Assembly (NCBI GenBank): GCA_016793265.1
Contig: JAEUHT010000024.1
Coordinates: 1 to 35,573 of the forward strand
From: Planctomycetota bacterium
Lineage (GTDB): Bacteria > Planctomycetota > UBA1135 > UBA2386
DNA: 35,573 bases
Reading direction: 5' to 3'
Shown: one piece after another, positions 23,466 through 34,174 of the stretch
Layout: every line of letters begins with the position of its first letter
Numbering within the stretch: position 1 is the stretch's first letter
Translations under genes and position numbers: made by a program
The notes under the pieces: model-generated
The model's database searches: none
The model's input: only the letters and a program-made list of their open reading frames with translations
Told to the model about the DNA's origin: nothing

Positions 23466-24422
23466 GTGTTCGTCGTCGAGCGTGGGCTGGCCCACGCCCG
23501 CCTCGAGGACTTCTTGTGTGGCCATCTCCGAGACGTGCGGCGGCTCGAGGTCCGGCAGGCGATCCAAGCCGGGCAGGTGCGCGTGAACGGCGAAACCTGC
23601 GTCGCCAACCGACCATTGCGGGTCAACGATGTCGTGCAGTTGGCGGTCGCCCCGGAGCCCGTGTCCGCCGAGCCGGCGGCGGATCCGGTGGCGTGGTCGG
23701 TGCTCTTCGAAAGCGCCTCGGCGCTCGTGATCGACAAGCCAGCGGGCCTCACCACCGTGCCGGACCGTTCCGGCGTGCAGCGTGGACTCTACGGCGGTCT
23801 CGAGGCCCTGCGTCCGGGCGCCGACCTGCGCATCGTGCACCGGCTCGACCGCGACACTTCCGGTTGCCTGCTGCTGGCCAAGGGCATCGACGCGGCGCGT
23901 CATTTCGACGCCGAGTTCCGCGCCGGTCGCGTGCGCAAGGTCTACGTCGCCTTGGTGCAGGGGGTGCCGGCGGCCAGCCAGTTCGCCATCGACGCCTGGC
24001 TCGGCCCCGATCGGTCGCGCAAAGGCAAGGTCGTGGCCAGCGACGGCGAGCGCAAGGGCTATCGCCCCGCCCACACCGACGTTTCGCTGCGCCAGGCGTT
24101 CGCGCAGCATGCCCTGCTCGAACTGCGGCCGACCACCGGCCGGAGCCATCAGCTGCGTGTGCACCTGCAGTCGGTCGGCCTGCCGATCGCCGGCGATCGT
24201 GATTATGGCGGCGAGCCGCTGTTGCTCTCGCGCCTCAAAGCCGGCTACAAGCTGCGTCCTGGCGTGGTCGAGCGCCCGTTGGCCCAACGCATGTTCCTGC
24301 ATGCGGAGCGGCTGGCGTTCCATGATGTCGACGGCCGCGAGGTCGTCGTCGAGGCCCCGCTGCCCGAGGACCTGGCGGTGGCGCTGCGCCAAGTGCAGAA
24401 CTTCGCCGACCGGCGGAGATGA
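23466..24422 (+). CDS. RluA-family RNA pseudouridine synthase
   Basis: Converts specific uridines in rRNA or tRNA to pseudouridine. The 318-residue protein has an N-terminal S4 RNA-binding domain (about 8-62, 'RLEDFLCGHLRD...VRVNGE') and the catalytic domain from about 75, with the invariant HRLDRDTSG motif (catalytic Asp128) and 'RKVYVALV', 'LRPTTGRSHQLRVHL' and 'GDRDYGG'. S4 plus this core is the RluC/RluD layout; which uridine it modifies cannot be told. The GTG start is chosen from the promoter and the AAGGA site. The stop overlaps truD as ATGA, so two pseudouridine synthases are translationally linked. It diverges from the small minus-strand unit in the gap. Confidence 0.9.
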   Translation: MFVVERGLAHARLEDFLCGHLRDVRRLEVRQAIQAGQVRVNGETCVANRPLRVNDVVQLAVAPEPVSAEPAADPVAWSVLFESASALVIDKPAGLTTVPDRSGVQRGLYGGLEALRPGADLRIVHRLDRDTSGCLLLAKGIDAARHFDAEFRAGRVRKVYVALVQGVPAASQFAIDAWLGPDRSRKGKVVASDGERKGYRPAHTDVSLRQAFAQHALLELRPTTGRSHQLRVHLQSVGLPIAGDRDYGGEPLLLSRLKAGYKLRPGVVERPLAQRMFLHAERLAFHDVDGREVVVEAPLPEDLAVALRQVQNFADRRR

Positions 24423-25681
24423 CCGTGCGACTCAAGACGACCCCAGACGATTTTCGCGTTCGCGAACTGTTGCAGTGGCAGGAGGTGCCCGAGGGCAACT
24501 TCATCGTGCATCTGCTGCACAAGGAGAAGCTGTCGACGCCCGAGGCGCTGTCGCTGCTGGTCAGCGAGGCGCGCGTCGATCGCGGCGCCATCGCCTACGC
24601 CGGGCTCAAGGACCGGCAGGCGGTCACCGACCAGTTCGTGACCATCGAGCGCCGCGCGGTCGAGCTGCGGTTGGCCAACCTGCGCGTCACCCCGGTCGGC
24701 ACCACCGACCAGCCGATCACGAGCCGTCAGAGCGACGGCAACGCCTTCACCATCGTCGTGCGCGACCTGCTGCCGATGCAGGCGGCGCAACTGCGGCGCA
24801 GCATGCCGTCGCTGCTGAAGACCGGGTTCCCCAACTACGTCGACGACCAGCGCTTCGGCAGCCTGCGCCACGGCCAGGGTTTCCCGATGCGCAGCGTGCT
24901 GCTCGGCGACTACGAACGCGCCCTGCAGCAGCTCGTCGCCGAGCCGTCGCCGGTCGCGATCACCGGCGACGTCAAGCTCAAGCGCACCCTGCAACTGCGG
25001 TGGGGTGACTGGGATGCCTGCGCGCGCATCGCCCGCGGCCCGGTCTACCAGCCGTTGTTCCAGCACCTGATCGCGCACCCGCGCGACTTCCGCGGCGCCC
25101 TCGAATGTGTGCCGCAGCGCCAGCGCGTCATCCACGCCTTCGCCTACCAGAGCTACCTGTGGAACCGCGCCGTCAGCCGTCTGCTGCGTGGTGGCGTGTT
25201 GTCGGCGCAGCGGCTGCGCATCACCACGCTCGCCGGCGACCTGCTGGCGTGGAAGTACCTCGCGCCCGAACGCGAGGAGAAGCTCAAGGTCATGCGCACG
25301 CCGCTCTACGGCCCCGACGGCGACGGCGGCAGCCCGCCGTTCCGCCGGGCGATGGAAGAGGAGCTTCGGCTCGCCGGGCTCGACCGCGAGAGCTTCCTGC
25401 AGAACGCCGTGCCGGGCATGGTCTGGCGCGAGGAGCCGCGCGACGTGCTGATCAAGCCGCGCGACGTCGCCGAGGTCCGCATCGAGCCGGACGAGCTCAA
25501 CGAGGGGCGCGTGCGGGCGACGCTGCAGTTCGCGCTGCCGCGCGGCGCCTACGCGACGATGATGATCAAGCGCCTGTTCGCGCCGGCCTTCTACGCGGCG
25601 CCGCCCGGCGGCCGCGGTCGCGGCGGTTACCAGCAGGGCGCCTGGCTGCGCTCCGGCGACGACGGCAACGACGAGGACTGA
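24419..25681 (+). CDS. truD: tRNA pseudouridine(13) synthase TruD
   Basis: Makes pseudouridine 13 in the D-stem of certain tRNAs; a family unrelated in sequence to RluA. The 420-residue protein has the signature AGLKDRQAVTDQ with the catalytic Asp65, 'NYVDDQRFGSLRHGQGF' (about 140-156), and 'AYQSYLWN' in the C-terminal half. It is longer than E. coli TruD (349) and carries an insertion with 'PLYGPDGDGGSPP' and a Gly/Arg-rich tail near 395-415, possibly RNA-contacting. The ATG overlaps the upstream stop (ATGA) and mtnP follows after three bases, so the three form one operon. Confidence 0.93.
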   Translation: MTVRLKTTPDDFRVRELLQWQEVPEGNFIVHLLHKEKLSTPEALSLLVSEARVDRGAIAYAGLKDRQAVTDQFVTIERRAVELRLANLRVTPVGTTDQPITSRQSDGNAFTIVVRDLLPMQAAQLRRSMPSLLKTGFPNYVDDQRFGSLRHGQGFPMRSVLLGDYERALQQLVAEPSPVAITGDVKLKRTLQLRWGDWDACARIARGPVYQPLFQHLIAHPRDFRGALECVPQRQRVIHAFAYQSYLWNRAVSRLLRGGVLSAQRLRITTLAGDLLAWKYLAPEREEKLKVMRTPLYGPDGDGGSPPFRRAMEEELRLAGLDRESFLQNAVPGMVWREEPRDVLIKPRDVAEVRIEPDELNEGRVRATLQFALPRGAYATMMIKRLFAPAFYAAPPGGRGRGGYQQGAWLRSGDDGNDED

Positions 25682-25684
25682 GAG

Positions 25685-26554
25685 ATGGGCGAGAAGACTC
25701 TGGGCATCATCGGTGGCTCCGGCATCTACGACCTGCCGGGGCTCGAAGACCGCAAAGAAGTGGCCGTCGAGACGCCGTTCGGCCTGCCGAGCGACCGGCT
25801 CGTCACCGGCACCATGTTCGGCGTGCGCATGGCGTTCCTGCCGCGGCATGGCAAGGGCCATCGGCTGGCTCCACACGAGTTGCCGTTCCGCGCCAACCTG
25901 CACGCGATGAAGCAGCTCGGCATGGCCGCCGTCGTCGGCATCTCCGCGGTCGGCTCGATGCGCGAGGACATCCGGCCGGGCCAGCTCGTGCTGGTCGATC
26001 AGTTCCTCGACCGAACGCGCGGCCGCACGCAGCAGTCGACGTTCTTCGGCGACGGTTGCGTCGCCCACGCGCACTTCGCCGATCCGGTGTGGGAGCCGCT
26101 GCGCCAACTCGCGCTCGCGGCCGCGCGCCGCGCCGGCGCGGTTGCCCATGACGGCGGCACCTACCTGTGCATGGAAGGGCCGCTGTTCAGCACGCGGGCC
26201 GAGTCACGGCTCTACCGCAGCTGGGGCGTCGACGTCATCGGCATGACCAACCTGCAGGAGGCGAAGCTCGCGCGCGAGGCCGAGATCGCCTATGCCACCG
26301 TGGCGCTGGTCACCGACTACGACTGTTGGCACGAGGTCGAAGGCGACGTCGACGTCGCCGCCGTGCTGGCCGTGCTGCGCCAGAACGCCGACCTCGCGCG
26401 GCAGGTGGTGGTGGAGTTGGCGCGCGGCGTCGCCGACAGCGAGCCGGTCAGCGCCGCCGGTTGCATGGAGCACGCGCTGATCACCCACAAGGACGCGATC
26501 TCCGCCGACGCCAGGCGCCGGCTCGCCTTGTTGATCGGGCGCTACCTGGGCTGA
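25685..26554 (+). CDS. mtnP: S-methyl-5'-thioadenosine phosphorylase
   Basis: Splits methylthioadenosine, a polyamine by-product, into adenine and methylthioribose-1-phosphate with phosphate, in the cytoplasm; first step of methionine salvage. The 289-residue protein is the standard length. GGSGIYD (10-16) forms the phosphate site; RHGKGH and 'PHELPFRAN' follow; the long signature 'CMEGPLFSTRAES' and 'DVIGMTNLQEAKLAREAEI' with 'TDYDCWH' is typical of the MTAP branch rather than of purine nucleoside phosphorylase. Asp in 'TDYDCW' favours 6-aminopurines. It sits three bases after truD. No other methionine salvage genes are in view. The inosine-using MTIP variant remains possible. Confidence 0.92.
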   Translation: MGEKTLGIIGGSGIYDLPGLEDRKEVAVETPFGLPSDRLVTGTMFGVRMAFLPRHGKGHRLAPHELPFRANLHAMKQLGMAAVVGISAVGSMREDIRPGQLVLVDQFLDRTRGRTQQSTFFGDGCVAHAHFADPVWEPLRQLALAAARRAGAVAHDGGTYLCMEGPLFSTRAESRLYRSWGVDVIGMTNLQEAKLAREAEIAYATVALVTDYDCWHEVEGDVDVAAVLAVLRQNADLARQVVVELARGVADSEPVSAAGCMEHALITHKDAISADARRRLALLIGRYLG

Positions 26555-26569
26555 CGTCGGCGCCGCTGC

Positions 26570-26575
26570 TATCGT
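26570..26575 (+). promoter_or_regulatory. Possible -10 element before the zinc-ribbon membrane protein pair
   Basis: TATCGT preceded by GC, eight bases before the ATG at 26584. Matches the TAnnnT pattern; no good -35 box. The mRNA would be nearly leaderless. Confidence 0.3.
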
Positions 26576-26583
26576 GGCGCCGC

Positions 26584-27936
26584 ATGAGCGAGCGCAGCGA
26601 AGAGGAAGGTCCGTCGGCCACCAGCAGCTGTCCGGCCTGTGGCAAGGCGGCCGCCCCGGGGGCCGGTTTCTGCACCCATTGTGGGGAACCTCTCGACGTC
26701 CCGCGACCCCGGCGCGCACGGCGCACCGGCGGCGACGCGGCGGAACGGGCGCGTTCTCGACACGAGTTCGGCCGCGTCAAGTCGGTGGTCCTGACGGTGC
26801 GGTCGGTGTTCCTGGCCGGCGTCGTCTATGCAATCGTGCTGGTGGCGTTGGCCCACACCGTCGACGCCAAGGCGCTCGGTGGTCTCGGTGCCGGAGCCCG
26901 GACGGCGGTCTTCGTGTTGGTCTACGGCAACCTGCTGCTGACGTCGGCTGGTGCGCTGCTGGTGCTGCGGGCGCCGCTGGTGTGGACCGTCGTCGGCGCG
27001 TGCTACTGGACCTTGGACGCGGCGCTGAACCTCTGGCTCGGCGACTTCGCACTGCCGCCGGGTCTGCTGGTGAAGATGTTCTTGACCGTCGCCTTCTGGT
27101 TCGCCGTCGGCCAGGCGGCGCGCGTCGAACGGCTGATGGCCGCCGATCCGACGCTGCAGATCGTGCGCAAGCGCATCCGTCCCGAACAGCGCGTCGCCGG
27201 CGGGGTCGCCGACCAGGCGCGCGGGCGACTGCGCGCGGACCGGCGCCGGGCGCTGCTCGGCAGGCTGCGCCTCGGCGGCATCGTCGTGCTGGCCCTGGTC
27301 GGGCTCGGCTTCGCCGTGCGCGCGCTCACGGCGCCGCCGACGGCCGATGCGGTGTTGGCCCGCTTCACCGAGCACTGGCAGCAGCGCGACGTCGACGCCA
27401 TCGCGGCGATGTTCGACGGCGGCGCCGAATCGGTCGCGGCTCGCGACTGGCTCGAAGCGGTCGCGCGGCGGGGCTGGCGCGCCGGCTTGCCGGCGACAGG
27501 GGAGGCGACGAACGAAGTGCGCGACGACCGCGCGGTGCTGCAGTTCGCGCTCGCCGACGGCGCGATGCGCGCCGGGTTCGCCCGCCTCGGCCAGAGTTGG
27601 CGGCTGCAGCGCCTCGAACTGCCGCCGCTGGTGGCCCCCGACGTGGTGCCGGCGATCGAGCAGTTCCGCCAGGCCTGGGCGGCGCGGGGCAGCGACGCGC
27701 TGCTGGCGATGCTGCGGCCGGAGAGCCGCGATCGGCTCGGGTCGGCCACCGTGCGCCTGCTCGAACGGCACCAGTGGGGTGAGCAGCGCCCCGCACTCGG
27801 CGATTTCACCGCCGGCCCGGTGCGCCAGGGGCGGGCCAAGGTGTTCATGGTGCTCGGCGACGACGAGATCAGCGTCGGCTTCGAGTACTGGCATCCCCGG
27901 TGGTGGCTGGCGTCGTTGACGCTGCCCAGGCAATGA
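26584..27936 (+). CDS. Zinc-ribbon membrane protein of unknown function
   Basis: A 450-residue protein. The N-terminus holds a rubredoxin-like zinc ribbon with Cys16, Cys19, Cys30 and Cys33 (CPACG / CTHCG) and an acidic-then-basic linker. Hydrophobic segments lie at about 68-92, 108-128, 130-152, 160-178 and 229-246, so four or five membrane passes. The remaining 200 residues are soluble and look like two repeats of a small alpha/beta (NTF2-like) fold ('FTEHWQQRDVDAIAAMFDGGAESV' and 'FRQAWAARGSDALLAMLRPESRDRL'). No catalytic residues can be assigned. Its stop overlaps the CPBP gene (ATGA), which also has a zinc ribbon, so the two probably work together in the membrane. Confidence 0.75.
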   Translation: MSERSEEEGPSATSSCPACGKAAAPGAGFCTHCGEPLDVPRPRRARRTGGDAAERARSRHEFGRVKSVVLTVRSVFLAGVVYAIVLVALAHTVDAKALGGLGAGARTAVFVLVYGNLLLTSAGALLVLRAPLVWTVVGACYWTLDAALNLWLGDFALPPGLLVKMFLTVAFWFAVGQAARVERLMAADPTLQIVRKRIRPEQRVAGGVADQARGRLRADRRRALLGRLRLGGIVVLALVGLGFAVRALTAPPTADAVLARFTEHWQQRDVDAIAAMFDGGAESVAARDWLEAVARRGWRAGLPATGEATNEVRDDRAVLQFALADGAMRAGFARLGQSWRLQRLELPPLVAPDVVPAIEQFRQAWAARGSDALLAMLRPESRDRLGSATVRLLERHQWGEQRPALGDFTAGPVRQGRAKVFMVLGDDEISVGFEYWHPRWWLASLTLPRQ

Positions 27937-28679
27937 GCAGTTGCCGAAGGTGTGGCGCGTCGACGGCCGCGACGGCGCGCTTCTGCGCGGCTTGCGGCGC
28001 CGCGACGAGGCAGCATGTGCGCCAGTTGTCCAGCCGCAGCGCGAGCGAGCGCCGCCAGTCGCGTCGGGCCCTCGCCGCGTTGGCCGTCACCTGCATCGGC
28101 ACCTACGGTGCCCTGCTGGCCGGCTCCGCCTGGACCTCCGGCCTGCAGGACTGGACGCTGCTGCTGCCGGACCTCGGTCTCGCGATCGTGGCCGCGATGG
28201 CGGCGGCCTTGGCGGGAGCGTGGCGGGCGACGTTGCCGCTGGCTTGCCGCGTGCGCTGGCTGATGCTGGCCGCGCCGGTGGCGCTGCTGTCGATGCTCGT
28301 CGCCGTTGGCTACGTGGAGCTGCTGGGCGGCCGCGATGCGGGTGATGGTGGTGACGGTGAAGCAAACGCCGCGGCGGTGCTGGCGACGTGGGTCGCCGTG
28401 GTCGTGATCACGCCGCTCGTCGAGGAGTGGTTGTGCCGCGGGGTGGCCTGGCGGGCGGTGGCGACGCTGGCGAACGAACGCAGCGCCTGGCTCGCGACCG
28501 CCGTGCTGTTCGCGTTCCTGCATGGCATGGGCGGTGGCTTCTTGCTCGAACTGCCGCATCGTTTCGTCGGCGGCCTCTTGTTCGGGTGGCTGCGCTGGCG
28601 CAGCCGGAGCCTGCTGCCGGGTGTGGCGGCGCACGCCCTGCACAACGCCCTTGCCGTGGCGCTCGCGGGCGCCGACTGA
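27933..28679 (+). CDS. Zinc-ribbon CPBP-family intramembrane protease-like protein
   Basis: A 248-residue membrane protein. The N-terminal ribbon has Cys4, Cys7, Cys18 and Cys21. The body has several hydrophobic helices and the CPBP (CAAX/bacteriocin-processing-like) motifs: EEWLCR with Glu164, Glu165 and Arg169; FAFLHG with His197; and HALHN with His234, His237 and Asn238. These residues form the glutamate intramembrane protease site in the Rce1 group. Substrate unknown. ATG 27933 overlaps the stop of the preceding membrane protein (ATGA). An acidic Gly/Asp loop at about 135-148 may be exposed. A 247-base gap with no clear feature separates it from ugd. Confidence 0.85.
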   Translation: MSSCRRCGASTAATARFCAACGAATRQHVRQLSSRSASERRQSRRALAALAVTCIGTYGALLAGSAWTSGLQDWTLLLPDLGLAIVAAMAAALAGAWRATLPLACRVRWLMLAAPVALLSMLVAVGYVELLGGRDAGDGGDGEANAAAVLATWVAVVVITPLVEEWLCRGVAWRAVATLANERSAWLATAVLFAFLHGMGGGFLLELPHRFVGGLLFGWLRWRSRSLLPGVAAHALHNALAVALAGAD

Positions 28680-28926
28680 GCGGGGGGCGCCGCTGCCATG
28701 AGGCATGCACGCGGGGCCGAGTCTCGGCCGTGCAGCCCGTGGCGAGCCCTGCGCCGAGCGGCTACAACCTCCGCCCTCGATCGTGACACCCAGGTTCGCC
28801 GGATAGCTGCCGTGCCACCGGATGAACGTGCAGGGCTCGTGCCGCGTCGGTCCTGAGGCCGATGCCGGGGCGAGCGCCGCGGTCGCTCCCGCCTCTCGTT
28901 CGCCTCACCAAAGAAGTCAGTTCGCC

Positions 28927-30222
<1,296 letters not shown>

Positions 30223-30243
<21 letters not shown>

Positions 30244-30339
30244 AGTGGTATCGGCACCAAGTGAAGTGGTATCGGCACCAAGTGAAGCGGCGCGGCGCCA
30301 AGTGAATCGCCGCGGCGCCAAGTGAACGGCGGCAACTGA
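30223..30339 (+). repeat. Tandem 21-base repeat at the 3' end of ugd
   Basis: The unit begins AGTGGTATCGG and ends CCAAGTGA. Three exact copies are at 30223-30243, 30244-30264 and 30265-30285, followed by two diverged 20-base copies (30286-30305, 30306-30325) and a 14-base remnant to 30339. The first copy encodes the last residues of ugd and its TGA stop. Each exact copy ends in TGA in the same frame, so ugd is followed by repeated stops. The diverged copies contain perfect GC-rich inverted repeats (30289-30299 and 30308-30317). Confidence 0.95.
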
Positions 30340-30370
30340 ACCCCTAGCTCCGGACCCCAGCACTCAGGCC

Positions 30371-31353
<983 letters not shown>

Positions 31354-31357
<4 letters not shown>

Positions 31358-32373
31358 AGACCGTCCTCGTCACCGGCGGCCTCGGCTTCATCGGCTCGCA
31401 CACGGTGGTCGAGCTGATCGGTCGCGGTTATCGCGTCGTCGTCGCCGACAACCTCACCAATACCCGCGCCGACGTGCTCGATCGCATCGCCACGATCACC
31501 GGCACGGCTCCGGTGTGGGCCAACGTCGACCTCGCCGACCCGGTCGCCTGCGGCGCCCTGCTCGCGGGGCACCCCGAGCTCGACGGCGTCATCCACTTCG
31601 CCGCCCACAAGGCGGTCGGGGAGTCGGTGCAGAAGCCGCTCGCCTACTACCACAACAACTTCGGCTCGCTCGTCAACCTGCTGCGGTTCGTGGCCGAACG
31701 GCCGCGCTGCGGCTTCATCTTCAGCTCGTCGTGCACGGTCTACGGCCAGGCCGACACCCTGCCGATCCGCGAGGACGCGCCGGTCAAGCCGGCCGAGTCG
31801 CCGTACGGCAACACCAAGCAGGTCGGCGAGGAGATCCTGCGCGACGCCGCGCGTGCGCATGGGCTCAAGGCCATCGCGCTGCGCTACTTCAACCCGATCG
31901 GCGCCCATCCGTCGGCGAAGATCGGCGAACTGCCGCTCGGCGTGCCGCAGAACCTGGTGCCGTTCCTCACCCAGAGCGCCGCAGGCCTGCGCGGCGCCCT
32001 CAAGGTGTTCGGCAACGACTATCCGACCCGCGACGGCACCTGCATCCGCGACTACATCCACGTCGTCGACGTCGCGCTCGCGCACATCTACGCGCTCGAA
32101 CGCCTGCTGGCCGGCAAGGGCGAACAGCCGGTCGAGGTGTTCAACCTCGGCACCGGCACCGGCTCGACCGTGCTCGAGGTCATCCAGGCCTTCGAACGCG
32201 CCACTGGCGTCAAGCTCGCCTACGAGTTCGCGCCGCGGCGCCCCGGCGACGTCGTCGCCGCCTACGCCGACACCGAGAGGGCCGCGCGCCTGCTCGGCTG
32301 GCGGGCCGAGCGCTCGCTCGACACCGCGATGGCCGACGCCTGGCGTTGGCAGCAGTCCCTGCCCAAGGCCTGA
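31354..32373 (+). CDS. galE: UDP-glucose 4-epimerase
   Basis: Interconverts UDP-glucose and UDP-galactose with tightly bound NAD. The 339-residue protein shows [10 protein letters not shown] (7-16), '[14 protein letters not shown]', 'SSSCTVYG', the catalytic Tyr151-X3-Lys155 in YGNTK, and '[11 protein letters not shown]' plus '[16 protein letters not shown]', the full GalE set. It starts within the uxs stop (ATGA) and is followed after 10 bases by a glycosyltransferase, so uxs, galE and the transferase form one operon. Activity on N-acetyl sugars is possible. Confidence 0.93.
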
Positions 32374-32383
32374 GCGACCCGAC

Positions 32384-33802
32384 ATGCGCATCGCCCTCCT
32401 CAGCTACGAGTACCCGCCGGACACCGGCTTCGGCGGTATCGGCACCTACAGCTACTATCAGGCGCGCGCGCTGGCCAAGCTCGGCCACGAGGTGCACGTC
32501 TTCGCCGGCGCCACCACGAAGGGCGTCGCCGACAGCGAGCACGACGGCGTCAAGGTCACCCGCATCAAGCGCGAGAGCTGGCTCGACCGCATGCTCGGCG
32601 ACGCCAAGGGCATGCGGGCCTGGTGGTTCCAGAACCGCCTGACCACCGCCTACAACGCCTACAAGATCCTGCGCCGCGAACACGACCGGAAGCCGTTCGA
32701 CTTCGTCGAGGCGCCCGAGTGCGGCGGCGATTCGATCGTGTCGACCTCGCTGTTGCAGGTGCCGACGGCGGTGAAGTTCCACTCGCCGGCGCGGCTGATC
32801 ATGAACATCTACAACGTGCCGAAGATCGACCGCGAACTGACCGCGTTCGCGGAGCAGCTCGGCATCAACCAGGCCGAGGTGCTGACCTCGTGCAGCCGCT
32901 TCCTCGCCGACGAGGTCGCGCTGCGCATGCACGAGCCGAAGCCGATCCACGTCGTGCCGAACGGCATCGACGTGCCGATGTTCGATCGCGACGACGGCAT
33001 CGACGTGTACGAGCGCTTCGGTCTGCCGCGCCAGAAGCAGCTGATCTTCTTCGCCAACCGCATGGAGGAGAGGAAGGGCATCCACATCGTGCAGGCGATG
33101 GTGGAGCAGACGCTGGCGCAGTACCCCGACATCGCCTTCGTCTTCGCCGGCGGCGACGTGTTCGGCTACATGGAGAAGCGCATCCTGCCCTGGGTGCGCG
33201 ACAAGGGCCTGCAGGACCGCTTCTTCTACCTCGGCAAGCTCTCGTTGCCCGAGGTGCGGGCGTGCCTGAAGGCGAGCAGCATCTTCCTGATCCCGAGCCT
33301 GTGGGAGAACTGCCCCTACAGCTGCCTCGAAGCGATGACCGCCGGGAGGGCGATCGTGTCCTCGGACTGCGGCGGCATGCCGGAGTTGATCGCCGATCGC
33401 CGCACGGGGTTGCTGGCGAGGAACGGCGACCCGGCGTCGTTCGTGGTGGCGCTGCGCGAGATGATCGAGGATCCGGCGCTGCGGGCGCGCTGCGGTGCGG
33501 CGGCGCGCGCGGAGGTCGAGCAGCGGCTCACCGACACCAAGATCGCGCAGCAGAGCGTCGACGTGTTCGAGGGTTTCCGCCGGGACAACCCCGTGGCCAC
33601 GGAATCGTCGGCCCAGCGCACCGCACGTGCCCAAGGGGCGGCCGCCGCGGGGGGCGCCACGGCCGGCGAGGTCGCCGAGCTGAAGGCGCGCCTCGGCGCG
33701 CTGCAGAACGAACTCACGCAGCTCAAGGGCCGGCGGGAATGGCGGTGGGGTTCGGCGCTGGTGAAGGTGGCGACGCTGGGGCGCGGCGGGCGAAGAGGGT
33801 AG
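32384..33802 (+). CDS. Family 4 glycosyltransferase
   Basis: A 472-residue GT-B glycosyltransferase, probably adding a sugar to a surface polysaccharide from an activated donor made by the genes before it. 'MRIALLSYEYPPDTGFGGIGTYS' is the GT4 N-terminal glycine loop; 'VPNGIDVPMF' and the nucleotide-binding 'PSLWENCPYSCLEAM' with the E-X7-E pattern are clear in the second half. The last 60 residues are a low-complexity and coiled-coil-like extension ('GEVAELKARLGALQNELTQL') with a basic end, not usual for the family, which may anchor it to a partner or membrane. ATG 32384 has an intact N-terminus. The stop is TAG. The donor sugar cannot be read. Confidence 0.9.
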   Translation: MRIALLSYEYPPDTGFGGIGTYSYYQARALAKLGHEVHVFAGATTKGVADSEHDGVKVTRIKRESWLDRMLGDAKGMRAWWFQNRLTTAYNAYKILRREHDRKPFDFVEAPECGGDSIVSTSLLQVPTAVKFHSPARLIMNIYNVPKIDRELTAFAEQLGINQAEVLTSCSRFLADEVALRMHEPKPIHVVPNGIDVPMFDRDDGIDVYERFGLPRQKQLIFFANRMEERKGIHIVQAMVEQTLAQYPDIAFVFAGGDVFGYMEKRILPWVRDKGLQDRFFYLGKLSLPEVRACLKASSIFLIPSLWENCPYSCLEAMTAGRAIVSSDCGGMPELIADRRTGLLARNGDPASFVVALREMIEDPALRARCGAAARAEVEQRLTDTKIAQQSVDVFEGFRRDNPVATESSAQRTARAQGAAAAGGATAGEVAELKARLGALQNELTQLKGRREWRWGSALVKVATLGRGGRRG

Positions 33803-33818
33803 GCGCTGAGCCGCCGGG

Positions 33819-34058
33819 TCAGCCCCCGAGCTGTTGCAGGCGGCGCTTGGCGGCGTCGAGCTGCTCGAGCACGTGCAGGCCTTGGGCGCCGAGCGCTTCG
33901 AGTTCACGACGCTTGATGTCCAGGTCGCGCCGCAGGGTCTCTTCCCGCTCGGCGTCGGCGCGCCGCAACTCGGCAAGGCTCGCTTCGATGCGGGCGAGGC
34001 GCTGGTCGAGGCTCTGCAGGTGGAGCAGGATCTGCTGCGTCTTCGTACGGAACGGCAT
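33819..34058 (-). CDS. Small coiled-coil protein
   Basis: A 79-residue protein, almost fully alpha-helical: 'QILLHLQSLDQRLARIEASLAELRRADAEREE' and onwards has a regular heptad pattern with Leu/Ile at a and d positions and Glu/Arg elsewhere. No signal peptide or membrane helix. It converges with the glycosyltransferase gene (16-base gap) and diverges from the GT2 gene, with -10-like boxes on both sides of its upstream region. It may be a helper of the polysaccharide genes, though only its position suggests so. The compositional pattern and its own -10 box make it more than a chance frame. Confidence 0.6.
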   Translation of the reverse strand: MPFRTKTQQILLHLQSLDQRLARIEASLAELRRADAEREETLRRDLDIKRRELEALGAQGLHVLEQLDAAKRRLQQLGG

Positions 34059-34126
34059 GTCGGTTTCGGCGGCAGGCGGCGGCCGTCGGATGAGCGTGCC
34101 GCATCACCGGCCCGCTGTCGATGGCG

Positions 34127-34132
34127 AATGTA
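34127..34132 (-). promoter_or_regulatory. Possible -10 element for the small coiled-coil gene
   Basis: Reads TACATT on the minus strand, about 70 bases upstream of the ATG at 34058, and fits the TAnnnT pattern. No convincing -35 box. Confidence 0.3.
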
Positions 34133-34156
34133 CGCTCGGCCGTCGCCGTGGCTTGC

Positions 34157-34162
34157 TAGGAT
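34157..34162 (+). promoter_or_regulatory. Possible -10 element for the terminal GT2 gene
   Basis: TAGGAT preceded by TTGC, 13 bases before ATG 34175. Close to the sigma-70 -10 consensus; the -35 region is unclear. The two divergent boxes are only 24 bases apart. Confidence 0.4.
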
Positions 34163-34174
34163 CGGTGCACCTCC

